Assembly: GCF_000247695.1 (NCBI RefSeq)
Contig: NW_004624778.1
Coordinates: 11,299,301-11,363,300, forward strand
Source of the DNA: Heterocephalus glaber
Taxonomy: Eukaryota; Chordata; Mammalia; Rodentia; Bathyergidae
Direction: 5' to 3'
DNA: 64,000 bases
Under the pieces are notes generated by a model. The model was not told the DNA's origin and made no database searches. It was given only the letters and a program-made list of their open reading frames with translations. Made by a program: the position numbers and the translations under genes. Position 1 is the first letter of the stretch. Every line of letters begins with the position of its first letter. Shown here one piece after another: positions 40,870 through 51,659 of this stretch.

Positions 40870-42195
40870 GCCTTCTGGTGGCTGGTCACTATCATTCCCA
40901 TGTCCACACACTCCCCATTTCTCAGCTTGTAAATTCTGGCCAGAACCTCACAAGGAGGGGTAGGAGAGCTCCCAGAGGGAGGAGTTTAGAGCCTTCCACA
41001 CTCAAGGACACAAGGCAGAAGGGAGTCCGGGATCAGAAGGCCAAGTCCATGCCAAAATGCCATAGGTGCCATAAATTAAGCTGCCAAACATGCCTAACTT
41101 GTTATAACTACCCAACAGGCTGACAGTGTCTTTGAAGGAAACAGCCTTTCTGGCTGGGCCAAGGCAGGAGTCTGGCTGTTATATGATCTCCTACAGGTGA
41201 TAAGTTAAAGTGCTGTTTGCTGCAAACACCATCTAGACCAAGGTCAAAAACAGACCATCAAGAGAAGTTGTGACATATCACACTGAAAAGAAAAAGAAAT
41301 CGCAACAAGCCCATAAAGAAATACTGACTCCCTCCAGAAAGTGTCCAAACCATCCTGTGACACTGGTAGAGATGCCAGATTTCTTCAGTGATCTTAGTAG
41401 CTATGTGGCCTTGAGCAACCCATGGTCCTCAGTACTCCCCCTTCTGTATAAGGACATCAGTTATGTTGGCTTGGGGCCCACAAAACCAACCTCTCTTAAC
41501 CAAATATACTTGCAGTGACCCAATTTCCAAATAATACCTCACATTCTGAGGTACAGGGCAGTTAGGATCTCAGAGTATAAATTTGGGGAGAATGCAACTC
41601 CGCCCACAACAGTACCCATCCCTGCCACACTGGCAGGCCTGATGCAATCAAAGACCACAGGAAATGTACTTGGAGGCATAGATGCAGACAGAATGTAAGA
41701 GGTTATATGGTCTCTTCAGAATCTGAGGGCCAAGGCTCTGATAAGACCAAGAGGCAGGAACATTGAAGTAAGGAGTTCCTGGCCATCTGGGAGCCTGGGC
41801 AGGGAGCCCATGTGCGCATCTGTGTTTCCCTGCAATTCCTGATGTAAAGACAGTCCCAGAAGGGTTTCTACAGAGGCAGAGCCTCTTGGTCCACAACTAT
41901 CTGGAGAGGGCTTTGGGTTCATTCCTACCCTACAGAAAGCTCAGCAGCCAATTTGCTTTCAATGTCACTGGCTTGATTAGCTGGGCAGAGGATTTTCTCC
42001 GAGTACATCATTTTAACATCAGTCATTTCTATTTCTACCCCTGTGTAGTGTGGGACAGATGGACAAGGGTTGAACTTTCTGTTGCTTGGTCACTGTGAAA
42101 TGGTCTGCCTCTGGATAGGACTAAGATCACAGGCCTCCTGAACTGTCCCAGATCACCCTTCAGGACTCATGGAGCATCTTCTTTGCCTGTGTTCC
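40870..42195. other. Unique sequence, no gene seen
   Basis: Only short frames (up to 82 codons) on both strands. No repeat family was recognised over 1.3 kb. Confidence 0.4.
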
Positions 42196-42199
42196 TTCT

Positions 42200-42270
42200 A
42201 TTCTGTGATTCAGAACTGGAGAAATGTGCCTCAGGTCATGCAGTCAGGTAACAGAGCCAGCACTTGGACC
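42200..42270 (-). repeat. MIR fragment
   Basis: CAGAACTGGAGAAATGTGCC, 'tcaggtcatgcagtcaggtaacagagccagcacttgg' fits the antisense MIR core. Confidence 0.5.
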
Positions 42271-42788
42271 TAGCCAGCCTCACTCCAACAGACCATGTTT
42301 CCTTGCATCAGGCCGAAGCTGGTCAGGCTGACCCAGACCAAAGCACTTAGTGTATGATTCGGTGTTGAGGAGTAGGCTTGGGGAGAGAGGTGTGGCCTGG
42401 AGAAAGATGGAATTTTCCATTGTTGCACCTCAGTATTTTCTAAGCTAAGTGCCTGAAAGAAGGGGACCAATGCTGGGAAGAAAAGACTAGAACAGGTGCA
42501 CCATCTAGAATTCTTCATGCACTCCCCTTGGGAAGAACTATGTAGCTTTTTTCATTACTTGATTGATTTGATTGACAAACATACCAATAAACATAGAAAA
42601 TAAAAGTCTGCCCCAACCCAGCTTTATGAAGTTTAACAGTAAGCCTTATTTGCTTCAGATTTTCACTTTTAAGAAATGATGCCACAACAGAGTTGAAGCC
42701 CCTTGCATACCACTCCCACTGACATCTCTCTTCCCCCAGAGAAAGCACTCAATTTGGTGTTTATCATTCCCATGCAGATTTTTATAGT

Positions 42789-42887
42789 GTTTTTTTTTTG
42801 ATACCAGGGATCGAACTCAGGACCTTGCGCTTGTGAGGCAGGCACCGGAACCACTGAGCTAAATCCCCGGCCCAAGATTTTTGTAGT
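42789..42887 (-). repeat. Young ID-like SINE with target duplication
   Basis: T run, GATACCAGGGATCGAACTCA, GGACCTTGCGCTTGTGAGGC, AGGCACCGGAACCACTGAGC and TAAATCCCCGGCCC. The minus strand has intact A and B boxes. AGATTTTTATAGT (42,776-42,788) and AGATTTTTGTAGT (42,875-42,887) form the target duplication with one difference. Confidence 0.95.
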
Positions 42888-42889
42888 TT

Positions 42890-43225
42890 TAATACATATT
42901 TTTGTATCTACTTTGATTTCAATGTCTTCTCCAAAGCTCATGTTAAAATTTGTCATTGTAATTGTCTTGACAGATGGGACCCTTAAGAAGTACTTAGGTA
43001 ATAAGAGAGCAAATCAGATGCTATTAGAGAAAAAGGGTCATGGGAGTGGACCCCTAAGACAAAGGATGAATTTGCCCACCACTGTCTCTGTCTCACATGC
43101 ACAGGCTCACCTGTCACCTGTTTACTACAGTGGGATGTATCAAGAAGGCATTTGCCATATGCCTTGGACTTCCTGATCTTCAGAATTGTGAGCCAAATAA
43201 ACTTCTGTTCTTTATAAATTATCTG
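42890..43225 (+). mobile_element. MaLR-like LTR
   Basis: 'cttctccaaagctcatgttaaaatttgtcattgtaattgtc', GACAGATGGGACCCTTAAGA, TATGCCTTGGACTTCCTGAT, CTTCAGAATTGTGAGCCAAA and TAAACTTCTGTTCTTTATAA follow a MaLR LTR in sense order, including the AATAAA polyadenylation word. Confidence 0.7.
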
Positions 43226-43254
43226 TGAATTATGTTTTACCAAGGACTAAATAT

Positions 43255-43850
43255 ACTAAGAGAGTATCCATAAGCACTTTATGGTATTAACTTTCATGTT
43301 TTAAACTTTATACAAATGGTATCCTATTGGACGTTTCTTCTGCAAATTGTTTTTCCACCCAACATTATGTCCCTGAGATATATCCAGGTTGGTACATGTG
43401 GCTGTCCTTCATTCATCTTAACTGCTTTATGGTTAGACTACAGTTTTTAAATTTATATTCTGGTTGTTTCCTTTTTTTTTAATGTTGTAAATGATTTTGC
43501 AAGAAGAATATTGTACCAACAAGCATCTTGTTCTCCTCTGTCTCCTCTGTGGCATAGATGTAAAAGTGAGATGCCTGCCATGGGAGAGGAGCATCTTCAA
43601 CTCTTCTGGCTGTTGCCAAACTTCTCTCGAGAGCAGTTCTACTAATTTATACTCCACCTCGATAAGCACAAACTCAACACATCCCTAACTACTCTTGGTA
43701 TTATTAGACCTTTTAAAAACCCTTGCCATATGAAATGGTATGTTGCTAGGGTTTTAATTTGCAGCCCACCTTTTCATCAGTGAAGTTAAGCATCTTTTCA
43801 TGGTTTTATTTGAATGGTCTAGGTCTTTAGGGTATCTCTACTAGTGATAT
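43255..43850 (-). mobile_element. Old L1-type LINE, antisense ORF2 3' region
   Basis: CACCCAACATTATGTCCCTG, AGATATATCCAGGTTGGTAC, 'cattcatcttaactgctttatgg', 'gttgccaaacttctctcgagagcagttctactaatttatactcc', CATATGAAATGGTATGTTGC, 'ttttaatttgcagcc' and 'gaagttaagcatcttttcatgg' are the antisense order of an L1 3' coding region. Confidence 0.75.
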
Positions 43851-43957
43851 TTAAGGGGAAGTGCAAACTAGCCATAAGTTGAATCTTCATCCTGGCTATT
43901 AATAGCTATCAGAATTCTCCTAACCCCTAGAAAAGAAATTCACAGTTACCTGAGTAG

Positions 43958-44173
43958 CCCAGTGGAGTTGACCTTGAGGAGGCTGAAGGAGGACGGGGCC
44001 GGTTTCACTCAACCCATCCACTGGATGATTGGCGTTGACACGGCTCCCCTAGTGGTGACAAACGCCATGGACCGGACCGGCTCTATGAAGCGGGCGTGGA
44101 CTATGAGACAGAGAAATGGCAGGAACACATTAACTGCTTCCCTCTTGAGCAAAAACCACAAGAAATTCTGTGA
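43958..44173 (+). pseudogene. Probable processed-pseudogene fragment, parent not identified
   Basis: One reading frame (codons starting at 43,958) stays open for 72 codons except for a single TGA at 44,036, and ends at TGA 44,171. The conceptual peptide is hydrophilic and gene-like: ...LEEAEGGRGRFHSTHPLDDW, stop, HGSPSGDKRHGPDRLYEAGV, DYETEKWQEHINCFPLEQ... CpG content (GACGGGGCCGG, ACCGGACCGG, GCGGGCGTGG) is much higher than in the neighbours, as expected of an exon-derived insert. I do not recognise the family. The right edge abuts the tail of a reversed SINE. No poly(A) or target duplication could be shown. The 79-codon frame at 43,962 is a shadow frame. Confidence 0.45.
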
Positions 44174-44174
44174 C

Positions 44175-44378
44175 TTTTTTTTTTCCAGTACTGGGGATTG
44201 ATCCCAGGGCCTTTACACTGAGCTATATTCCTAGCCCTTTTTATTTTAATTTTATTTTTATTTTGAGACAGGGTATCAGTCTTGCCAAGTTGTTCAGGCT
44301 GGGCTCAAACATGTAATCCTCCTGCCTCGGCTTCCCAGAATGCTGGAATTACAGGCATGGGCCACCACGCCCAGCTTA
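44175..44378 (-). repeat. B1-dID-type dimeric SINE
   Basis: Plus-strand order: T run, ID part (AGTACTGGGGATTGATCCCA, 'tttacactgagctatattcctagccc'), linker TTTTATTTTAATTTTATTTT, B1 part (TTGAGACAGGGTATCAGTCT, 'cctcctgcctcggcttcccagaatgctgg', AATTACAGGCATGGGCCACC). Best preserved B1-dID in the window. Confidence 0.93.
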
Positions 44379-44389
44379 TGTTACGTATT

Positions 44390-44625
44390 TTAAGTAAACT
44401 ATTAAGCTATAATGGATGGAGAGAAAATAGACAAATTGTTTAAGTGCCCAGCTTAATAAATTTCAGAAATTCACAAAGCAAACATATTTGTATAAGCAAC
44501 ACCCAATTCTAGAAAAGAACATTCCCGGGACCACAAATCTCCCCTGATGTCCCCTCCCAGTCACTGCTCCCCTCCCCCAGAGACAGGATTACATAGTTTT
44601 AAAAAATATTCTGCCTATTGGAAGG
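44390..44625 (-). mobile_element. L1-type LINE 3' UTR fragment, antisense
   Basis: 'cagcttaataaatttcagaaattcacaaagcaaacatatttgtataagcaacacccaattctag', AAAAGAACATTCCCGGGACC and 'tgtcccctcccagtcactgctcccctccccca' match the antisense of an old L1 3' UTR. Confidence 0.65.
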
Positions 44626-44699
44626 CAGGACTTTCTCAAGACTTCCCTTTAACTCTTGCAAGGGCTGTCCCTAAATCTTCATCACAATGCCACACAGAT

Positions 44700-46480
44700 T
44701 TATAAATATGTGGGTGTGTGCACTCAAACTGTAGCAGAGTCCCACCCCACGAGGTGGACAAGACAGGGTGTTGTTTTTTAAATTTTTGTTTTCAATCCCC
44801 ATTTAATAGATAAATAAGCAAGGGGGCAGGGAGATGTGGTTTGCAGAGTTTTGAATGGAATCCTCATCTCTGGCTCCTAGGTCAAAACTCTGCACATCTG
44901 GGACTGGGATCCCTGGTCCAGGAGGGGGTCCAGTGGTGGCAGGCAGGACCCCAGGATGCCAGCTCACTCTGGGACACACAGCAATTTCTTGCACACCCTC
45001 TCCTGGCATCCAGCATTGTTAATGGCTCGTGAGGGTGTGAAAAGGAAACCTCTTCCTCCTGGGAAGACAGTGGCCTCTGTTGGGGCAGAAAGCTGTGAAA
45101 AGCTCGGTCACTGCCAGAGAACACGAGGGGCCTGCCAGTCCGGGTGAGTGCTTGGACATGCTGCAGGCCAGAACAGAACTTGGCCTTGGCTGAGCCCCGA
45201 GAAGAAGGCCAAAGAAAACAACAGTGGGACCCCTACCCTTAACCATCCAGCCCCTTGCCCCATCCCCCACACCAGCCCAGCCGATGGACTGTGCCCAGGC
45301 CTGGTGATTCGCTCCTCCCCAGGGAGCAGCCTTTGGAGGAAATGGCCGAGGAGCACACAGGAGAAGCTTTGTATGGATGAACCTCAGGAAGGTCCCTAGT
45401 CTCCAGGAAGGAAAAACAGAGCCAGGATTAAAGTCACAACAGTTGGCAACAGTGGTAGTCTCCAGGGCACGTGGGCATCTGGTGAGCAACATACAGGAAG
45501 CACCGTGGGCTGGGGGAGTGTATTAAGGAGCCACCTTTCCTCTGTCAGTGCTGGGACACCTCCCTCAGTCTGGTGGCAGGGACAAAGATGGAACCAGTCC
45601 CAATGGGGCTGTCTGCTTCTACAAGAATAAGATCATGCAACCTCCTGGCCAGAGGTAATGGATTCCATCATATTCCCAGGACAGTATAATCTCAATATTG
45701 CTGCCCCAGACTTAACATTTTTGAAGATTCATATTTTAGACCTCTTACCAAAACAAAACATTTTTGTAGAAAAAAAAAGCGCCCATTTTTGTAGAAAGTC
45801 AAACATCCAGTATTGACCCCAACAAGGTAATAATATAGACATTCAAACCATGCTTACACCAGAGCCCTCCAAACCTCAGGCCTGGGCCCTCAAAAATGTT
45901 ACCTAAGCACACACTTTGCACCCTCAGCACTGGCACAATCCAGAGAACAATAGCAGAAGCTCTCCAGTGGTCTGTTGATGGCTAGAGAGGAGTCAAAGAG
46001 CACTGTACCCAAAACCTACAGTTCTGTCTAGCTTCCCACAGGCACAGGGCCATTAGTGGTCACCTGGTAACAGTCACTATACTCTGCCTTGTGCAAGTCC
46101 AGAAATTCATTCATTTCTTCCTATGTCCACACATTTATCCATTCTGTCATTTTACAGGCTTATATTCATTGCCTCTTGTATCTGATGCTGCGCTGGGAAG
46201 TTGCCAGTCACTGTCACAGTATCAATGGCTCTCATTTGCCCCATCTGTCATTCAGACAGACCGACACTATGGTTGGACACTATGCCCATGCAAAACACCA
46301 TGCTGGGACTCCAGAGACAAAGGAGACATGGCCCCCATCATCACCCACATGGTAGGCTAATGATCTCCATCTTTTGAGAACTTATTGAGTTTTGGGAGAT
46401 AATGTAGTTTTTCTTGAATGAATAATATATACTCATTAATTCACTATGCATTTCTTGCAAGCCAGCACTTTTATAAGCAT
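44700..46480. other. Unique sequence, no gene seen
   Basis: Overlapping frames up to 157 codons on the minus strand (45,019-45,492) without domain or splice support. A small local duplication is present (CATTTTTGTAGAAA occurs twice within about 40 bp at 45,758-45,800). Confidence 0.4.
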
Positions 46481-46482
46481 GG

Positions 46483-46858
46483 TGTATTAACCAGCTTTTC
46501 ATTACTATGACAAAATACCTGAGCTGGGCAAACCTTATAAAGAAAAGGGCTTTATTTAGGTCACCGTTGGGGGCGGGGGTCAAGGGCATCACATTGCTCA
46601 GCTCTGGCAAGGGCTTTCTTTGGCTGTCACTGCATGACCAAGATAATGGTGGGAGAAAGAACTCACTTCTCAAAACAAGAAGCCAAGCCACCTTCCTCAG
46701 AATCCCTTCCAAGGCCTCGCCCCAGTGACATAATGACTTCCTGCTAGGTCACATGTCTTAAAGGTCCCCAAAGCCTCCCAATACTGCCACCCAGGGGACC
46801 AAGCTCCCAACACATGAGCCTTTGGAAAGACACCAATACCTAAACCACAGCATATGGG
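46483..46858 (-). mobile_element. MaLR LTR, antisense (ORR1/MST-like)
   Basis: TGTATTAACCAGCTTTTCAT, TACTATGACAAAATACCTGA, 'aaaagggctttatttaggtcacc', CTCCCAATACTGCCACCCAG and 'caccaatacctaaaccacagca' give the reversed MaLR order with TG...CA-type ends. About 375 bp, complete in length. Confidence 0.82.
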
Positions 46859-46950
46859 AATGGCCCTGCCCTCAGGTGCCTTACTTTCTGGTGAAGGGAG
46901 ACAGACCATAAAAGTTAAATTTACTACAGTGGGATTATTTCCTCCAGGTA

Positions 46951-47009
46951 AGGAGAGAGATGAAGAGAGACAGAGAAAGAGAGAGAGAGACAGAGAAAGA
47001 GAGAGAGAA
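46951..47009. repeat. GA-rich simple repeat
   Basis: AGGAGAGAGATGAAGAGAGA, then CAGAGAAAGAGAGAGAGA occurs twice in tandem-like fashion. Confidence 0.9.
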
Positions 47010-47930
47010 TAAATTTCTTTCCACAGTGGTTGCTAGAAAGACAACAAAAGAAGCAGCGGAGAGAGCCATGACTGCTTGGTAAAGGCATAGAGTTTGGGAT
47101 TAAAGCAAATAAGGAAGGATTGCCCAATATTCAGAACAATTTATGAGTCAAAAGTGGCCTGGGTACCATCAGAATAAATACCAGGACCTCTGGGGATTTG
47201 AACAGGTTTGATTCTCCCCCTAGGTGAAAGGTAGAATTAATGGATTCTAAAATGCCACCTAATAATTCATTTAGATATATAAAATAAGGTTTTTTAAAAC
47301 ACCGTTTTATGGGCAAAGATGTCTTTTATCCCTAATTGATTGAAAATCTCTTGAGTATGAAACCGGCATGTGTCTTTCCTCCTTTTCTCTTCTTTCCTCA
47401 CCAGAGGAAAGAAAGGCTGCAGTAACTACAGCTGAGATACCATGGTGCAAGGCAGGCCCAAGCTGTCCCACCCTGGCTCCTGGGGCTGCTGCACTGAGGA
47501 ACCCTGTGCTGCCTGCCCTCCATGCCACTCTACCTGGGCTCTGCCCCTCACTTCCTTCCATGCCTGCTCCAACTCCTGGGTCACAGGGGCCTTCCCTGGC
47601 TGCTCCCCATCTCTCCTTGTCCCCTCATCCTGCTTGATGCTATCACAGCACCATCATCACCTGGCAACATGTGTAGTCCTGTCTTGGCAATTCCAGGAAG
47701 GAAGGACCTCATCCCGTCCACCATGGAGTTCTCAGCTCCATTATAGAGTTTGACACAGATGGTGCCCAGGACCCATTGTCCTGGGTGGGAGGACCCACAA
47801 AGAGGGTAGGAAATAAGGATGGGAGAGTGAAAGGGAGAGAGGGAGGGAGTGGGGACGGCAGATGCTAGGGCTCACCAAGTCTGGGAGATCTGAGCAGGGC
47901 TGCCTGGTGGAGGTGACCTAGGGCTGGTAT
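47010..47930. other. Unique sequence, no gene seen
   Basis: 47,220-47,350 is AT-rich and repeat-free (GCCACCTAATAATTCATTTA and AACACCGTTTTATGGGCAAA) and might be a regulatory element. The rest is ordinary sequence with a purine-rich stretch near 47,815-47,860. Confidence 0.35.
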
Positions 47931-47934
47931 TACT

Positions 47935-48130
47935 GCTCCAATGGGATTTCCCTGAGTGGAGAAGAGAGGAACAAGCAGTTCAGGCAAAAGGAAGCAGCAA
48001 GGTCAAAGTGGCTGGAGGAAGCCTTGGTAAGGGCACTAACTAAGGTTTGGAGCAGAGGCAGGAGTGAGGCCAGAGAGGTGGGTGGGGACCTTCCTGAAGA
48101 GACAGCACAGGCATTGGCCTTCCTCCTCAG
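47935..48130 (-). repeat. L2 LINE fragment, antisense
   Basis: 'gaagcagcaaggtcaaagtggctggagg', GGTTTGGAGCAGAGGCAGGA and 'gtgaggccagagaggtgggtggggacc' resemble the antisense L2 segment (agtgtggctggagcagagtgag...gaggccagagaggtag). Confidence 0.5.
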
Positions 48131-49159
48131 GAATCATCTAGAAGGGTTCAGCAGGAAAGTAGGAAGGGGAGAGATGGGGAAGGGAAGGGGCTGCTGGCCA
48201 GGGACACTTGATTCAGCAGCTTTCAGACAAGGCTAGCAGGGCAGGGCGGCAGGCTGGGTTGGCCCAAGGGTGCCTGAGAACAGAGCTGGCAGCCAGAGTT
48301 GGCCTGGGAGGCTTGCAGGAAGGCGAGCGCTATGCAGCCACACCTGAAGGGAGGCAGGTTAGGGCTCAGGGCCTTGGCACTCTCAATCCACAGGATGGGG
48401 GTGGGGCAACAAGTGTCAAGGCCCCAGGCAGGCTCCTCATCTATACCTCCTCTCCCGGCCAGTTAGGACCAGACCTGCCCCCATGCCCACCCTGCCTGGG
48501 CCAGCCTGGAGCACACCCCACACACAGTGCCTGGTGCCACCTTAAGGCCAGCACAAGTCCCAGACACAGCCCCAACCCCCAGTCCTCCTGAGCACCTGTT
48601 CCCAGGCCAGGCCTGCTGCTGCTGTTGGAAGAGCATTGTGTTTGCTCTGCATGGCTCAGCAAGACCTGGTGAAAAAGGGGTGCAAGGCTGGTAGGCAGCC
48701 CCTTGGCTGTACTGTCCTCTCCATTCCCAGCCCACGCAGGAGAAGGGGCCCTAAACTCACAGAGGGGCCTCTGCCTCGGGCCTCCCGCCAAGGAGCCTTG
48801 CAGAGGAGCACAAACTGCTCAAAACTGAGGAATTTTGAGAAGGCCCCCAGCTTCTTTTGGGAAGTAAGAGAAATACAATATGCTTCCATAGCACTGCTCC
48901 TTACAGCTCTAAAGTAACTTTTTGCTACAAAAACAAAAAATGTATTATGTATGACTTTGAATCACATTTGATATATTTAGGTAATTTTTCAGAAAGAAAA
49001 CCCAACAAAGTCTCTCTGGGAAAAAGAGATTTCCCTTTCCCCCAGATTTTTGAGTTACTTTCGGTGCCTCTGTGGCTTCCTTTGGCGGGAGGGGAGGCTG
49101 AGCGAGCTCTGGGAGAGCACACACCCACCCGCCCCGCCTGGGATGTCAGATTGATTAAC
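48131..49159. other. GC-moderate unique sequence, no gene seen
   Basis: Opposed open frames (127 codons plus, 116 codons minus) overlap at 48,441-48,591. No domain or splice support. Confidence 0.4.
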
Positions 49160-49400
49160 TTCATCATGGTCCTGAGCTCCCTAATGTTTTTCTTTGAAAT
49201 GTCTCAGCTCTAAATGATCGTGACCCAAGGCAATTTACAGTTACTTCCATTTTTTTTAATGAAGTCTGATTTAATAGTCGGAATGGTTAATGGCCTCGTC
49301 TGTCACACATAATAAAACAGAGCCTAATTGTGTTTTAAAAAGGCCCTTTTGGTATGAACAGAAGCAACAACTTGATTGAATTGTGAGAAGGCTCTGGTGT
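49160..49400. promoter_or_regulatory. Candidate conserved non-coding element
   Basis: A repeat-free block with TCTAAATGATCGTGACCCAA, GGCAATTTACAGTTACTTCC, GAAGTCTGATTTAATAGTCG, GAATGGTTAATGGCCTCGTC, 'cataataaaacagagcctaattgtgttttaaaaagg'. It has several TAAT-type words and a TTAATGG NKX/HOX-like word. No coding pattern. Among the more convincing enhancer candidates by composition. Confidence 0.4.
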
Positions 49401-49639
49401 GTGCTAAGATGGCTTCCCAAGGGCGCCAGGCACTCTCTTCCTGAGTCGCCATTCCATCCTCCCTCTCACCCTCATAGTGCTGTCCTCTAAAGGAATTTCA
49501 TCCCTCCCTGAACCAGATGAAAGCCATGCCTACCCATCAACTTTCTTGGGACAACCCAACTCATCTGAGGGCTCCGAGAAATATGAGTGTCTCCCATAAT
49601 TATAGCCCTCCAGGCCCTCCCATGGCAGTAAAAGGCCCA

Positions 49640-49720
49640 TACCCATTTCACATCTGGGAAAACTGAGGCTGGCTTGCCCTCAAGTCCCCAGGGTGGCGAC
49701 TCAGTGTCTCAGTAGGAACT
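49640..49720 (-). repeat. MIR fragment
   Basis: TTTCACATCTGGGAAAACTGAGGCTGGCTTGC then 'gtggcgactcagtgtctc' is the antisense MIR core. Confidence 0.55.
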
Positions 49721-51060
49721 GCTGCCAGCTGACACTCCCCACAGGCCAGCCCACCCAGCCAGAGGAGGTCTGCAGCTGGGGGAGGCCTGTGAGTCAGGCC
49801 AGCCATAGGGATACTTCCTATCTTCTCAGAATCACTGTGGTCAACCACTTGATCCAAAACCTGGGGGGAGACCAAAGCAGGGAAAAGCAATTCACCCAAG
49901 AGCCCAGAGCACATTCAAAGGGAGCCGAGGCTCAGTTTGTGGTTGCTGAGCAGATAAAACGCTTCACTTCTATAAAATACAAAAGTAGGTGCCCTCCTGC
50001 GGAAGAGTCCAGGAAACCCTACAAAAGGTTCCTCTGACCCCCACCACTCTGCCTACCTGGTGTACAACACTCCCTGTGCGAGGTCAGCCTGGAGCCTTAG
50101 TGAGGTTTTCCAGATAGCAGAGGCCCACACTGCAGGTGAAGCCAGAGTTCCATGCAGCTCAGGTGCAGGGGCCTGGACAGACCATAGTGAACGCTCAGCA
50201 GTGCCTCTGGGAGCACAGGGTGGTGAAAGGCCCTGGGCTCCCTGTCATGAGTGCCACCCCCACCCCAAGTCGTGTGCTCTCAGGTGGAACTCCTCTCCTG
50301 AGGTCCCGCTCCTGGTCTATAAGCACACCCTGCCCTTCATGCCTCATTGGGCCTTTGTGAGTGTCACTCACATAAGCATTAGAGGCATGGGTCTCGGGAG
50401 ATCAGCCCACCCCTCCACCCCCTCTGGCTGTAGGTCACCTCATGTAGGCCCTACCTGATTTCAGTGGGAACCTGAGAGCAGAGAAAGGGCCAGGCAGGGC
50501 ACAGAGCCATCCTGAATCAAGATCAGGCTCCCATGGCAGACTAGCCCAGGTCAGGGGATGTCAACCCAGCCAGGACTCAGACCCTGCATTCTCGGAATCA
50601 GACCTGTCTGCACCCTCTCACCCTTCATCATAAGTCTCCTCTCGGTGCTGGTGCAGGGAGTGGCTGAGGGGAGGAAGGAGCATGTGGGATCTCATCCAGC
50701 ATCTTTGGGCAAACGTGCGGGCCACTGGCAGAAGCATCTAGGCATGACCTCAAGCTTCCGGGAGCCTGGTTGGCCAGAGGCAAACTAGTGGGGCCAGAAC
50801 CTGCAGAGACCCCAGGGCAAGGACCACAGCTGCACAGGGCCATCTGGCTTCTCTAATCGTTGGAAGGGGGTCTTGAGGAAGGAGGGCCTCTCAGCCCCAG
50901 ACAACAAGGTATAGGGGACGAATAGGGACACAGATGGAGAGGGTCCCGGGGCTCAGCTTCCACAATGTGCAATTTGAGCCCCGTTCCTGCCTGGACACCA
51001 TTCTCACCCAAGCACATGGTGGTGTGTAAAGAGCAGAAATTCCTACATCCCTCGGGGAGA
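49721..51060. other. Unique sequence, no gene seen
   Basis: A 132-codon frame (50,060-50,458 plus) and others overlap on both strands without support. No repeat was recognised. Confidence 0.4.
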
Positions 51061-51064
51061 TGTC

Positions 51065-51098
<34 letters not shown>

Positions 51099-51114
51099 CA
51101 CACACACACACACA
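51065..51114. repeat. (CT)n-(CA)n compound microsatellite
   Basis: A CT run, one GTCTCT interruption, then a CA run. Confidence 0.95.
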
Positions 51115-51149
51115 GAGTCTCTGCAGGAAAGACAACTAAAATAAGTCCT

Positions 51150-51271
51150 AGCCAAGCTCAGTGACATGTACTGTATCTGTAGTCAAGCTACTTAGGACGC
51201 TGGGGTAGGAGTACCACTTGAGCCCAGGAGTTCAAAGCTACCCTAGGCAATCTAGGAAGACCTGGTCTTAA
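51150..51271 (+). repeat. Old B1-like SINE
   Basis: 'agctcagtgacatgtactgtatctgtagtcaagctactta', GGACGCTGGGGTAGGAGTAC, CACTTGAGCCCAGGAGTTCA, 'aagcta' and 'ggaagacctggtctta' give a monomeric 7SL layout without the B1 internal duplication. Its A tail served as the insertion site of the next L1. Confidence 0.75.
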
Positions 51272-51287
51272 AAAATAAATGTCCTTT

Positions 51288-51655
51288 CATACATGTGTAA
51301 ATACCGAATACTTTCTCTAGTGTGAGAAACTGAAAGTGTAAATAAGGACTAAAAGGTATAATAGGTCATGTGAAATAGGAAGAAAAGGGGCAAAGGGGAA
51401 GGGGAAGTGGGAGGGCTAGGGGAAAGGAAAGAAGGGAATGGGATTAATATGAGAGAATGGAAAAATGGAAACAAAATCTTTGTAAATAGGGCTGGAGGGG
51501 TTGAAGGAAGGGCAGGGGAAGGTGGAAAAAATAAGAACCAAGAGAGACTATGTAAAGGTGCAAATTTCCAATGATGAATGTCATTACATTGTACACCTAA
51601 AATGTACCAATAAAAGGATATACAAAAAAAATAAAAATAAAAATAAATGTCCTTT
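51288..51655 (+). mobile_element. Young 5'-truncated L1 3' end with perfect 16-bp target duplication
   Basis: About 350 bp of L1 3' UTR: polypurine tract (GGGGCAAAGGGGAAGGGGAA, GGAAAGGAAAGAAGGGAATG), 'ttacattgtacacctaaaatgtaccaataaaagg', and an A-rich tail. AAAATAAATGTCCTTT is present without difference at 51,272-51,287 and 51,640-51,655. Sister copy at 40,207. Confidence 0.92.
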
Positions 51656-51659
51656 GTAA

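Noticed and set aside
44742..44755. CTCF-like word CCACGAGGTGGACA
   Set aside because: Two mismatches at informative positions (G at the Y position and A in place of the GGC cytosine).
16331..51114. CRISPR-like arrays
   Set aside because: The only tandem repeats are dinucleotide and simple repeats. There are no spaced palindromic repeats, and the genome is mammalian.
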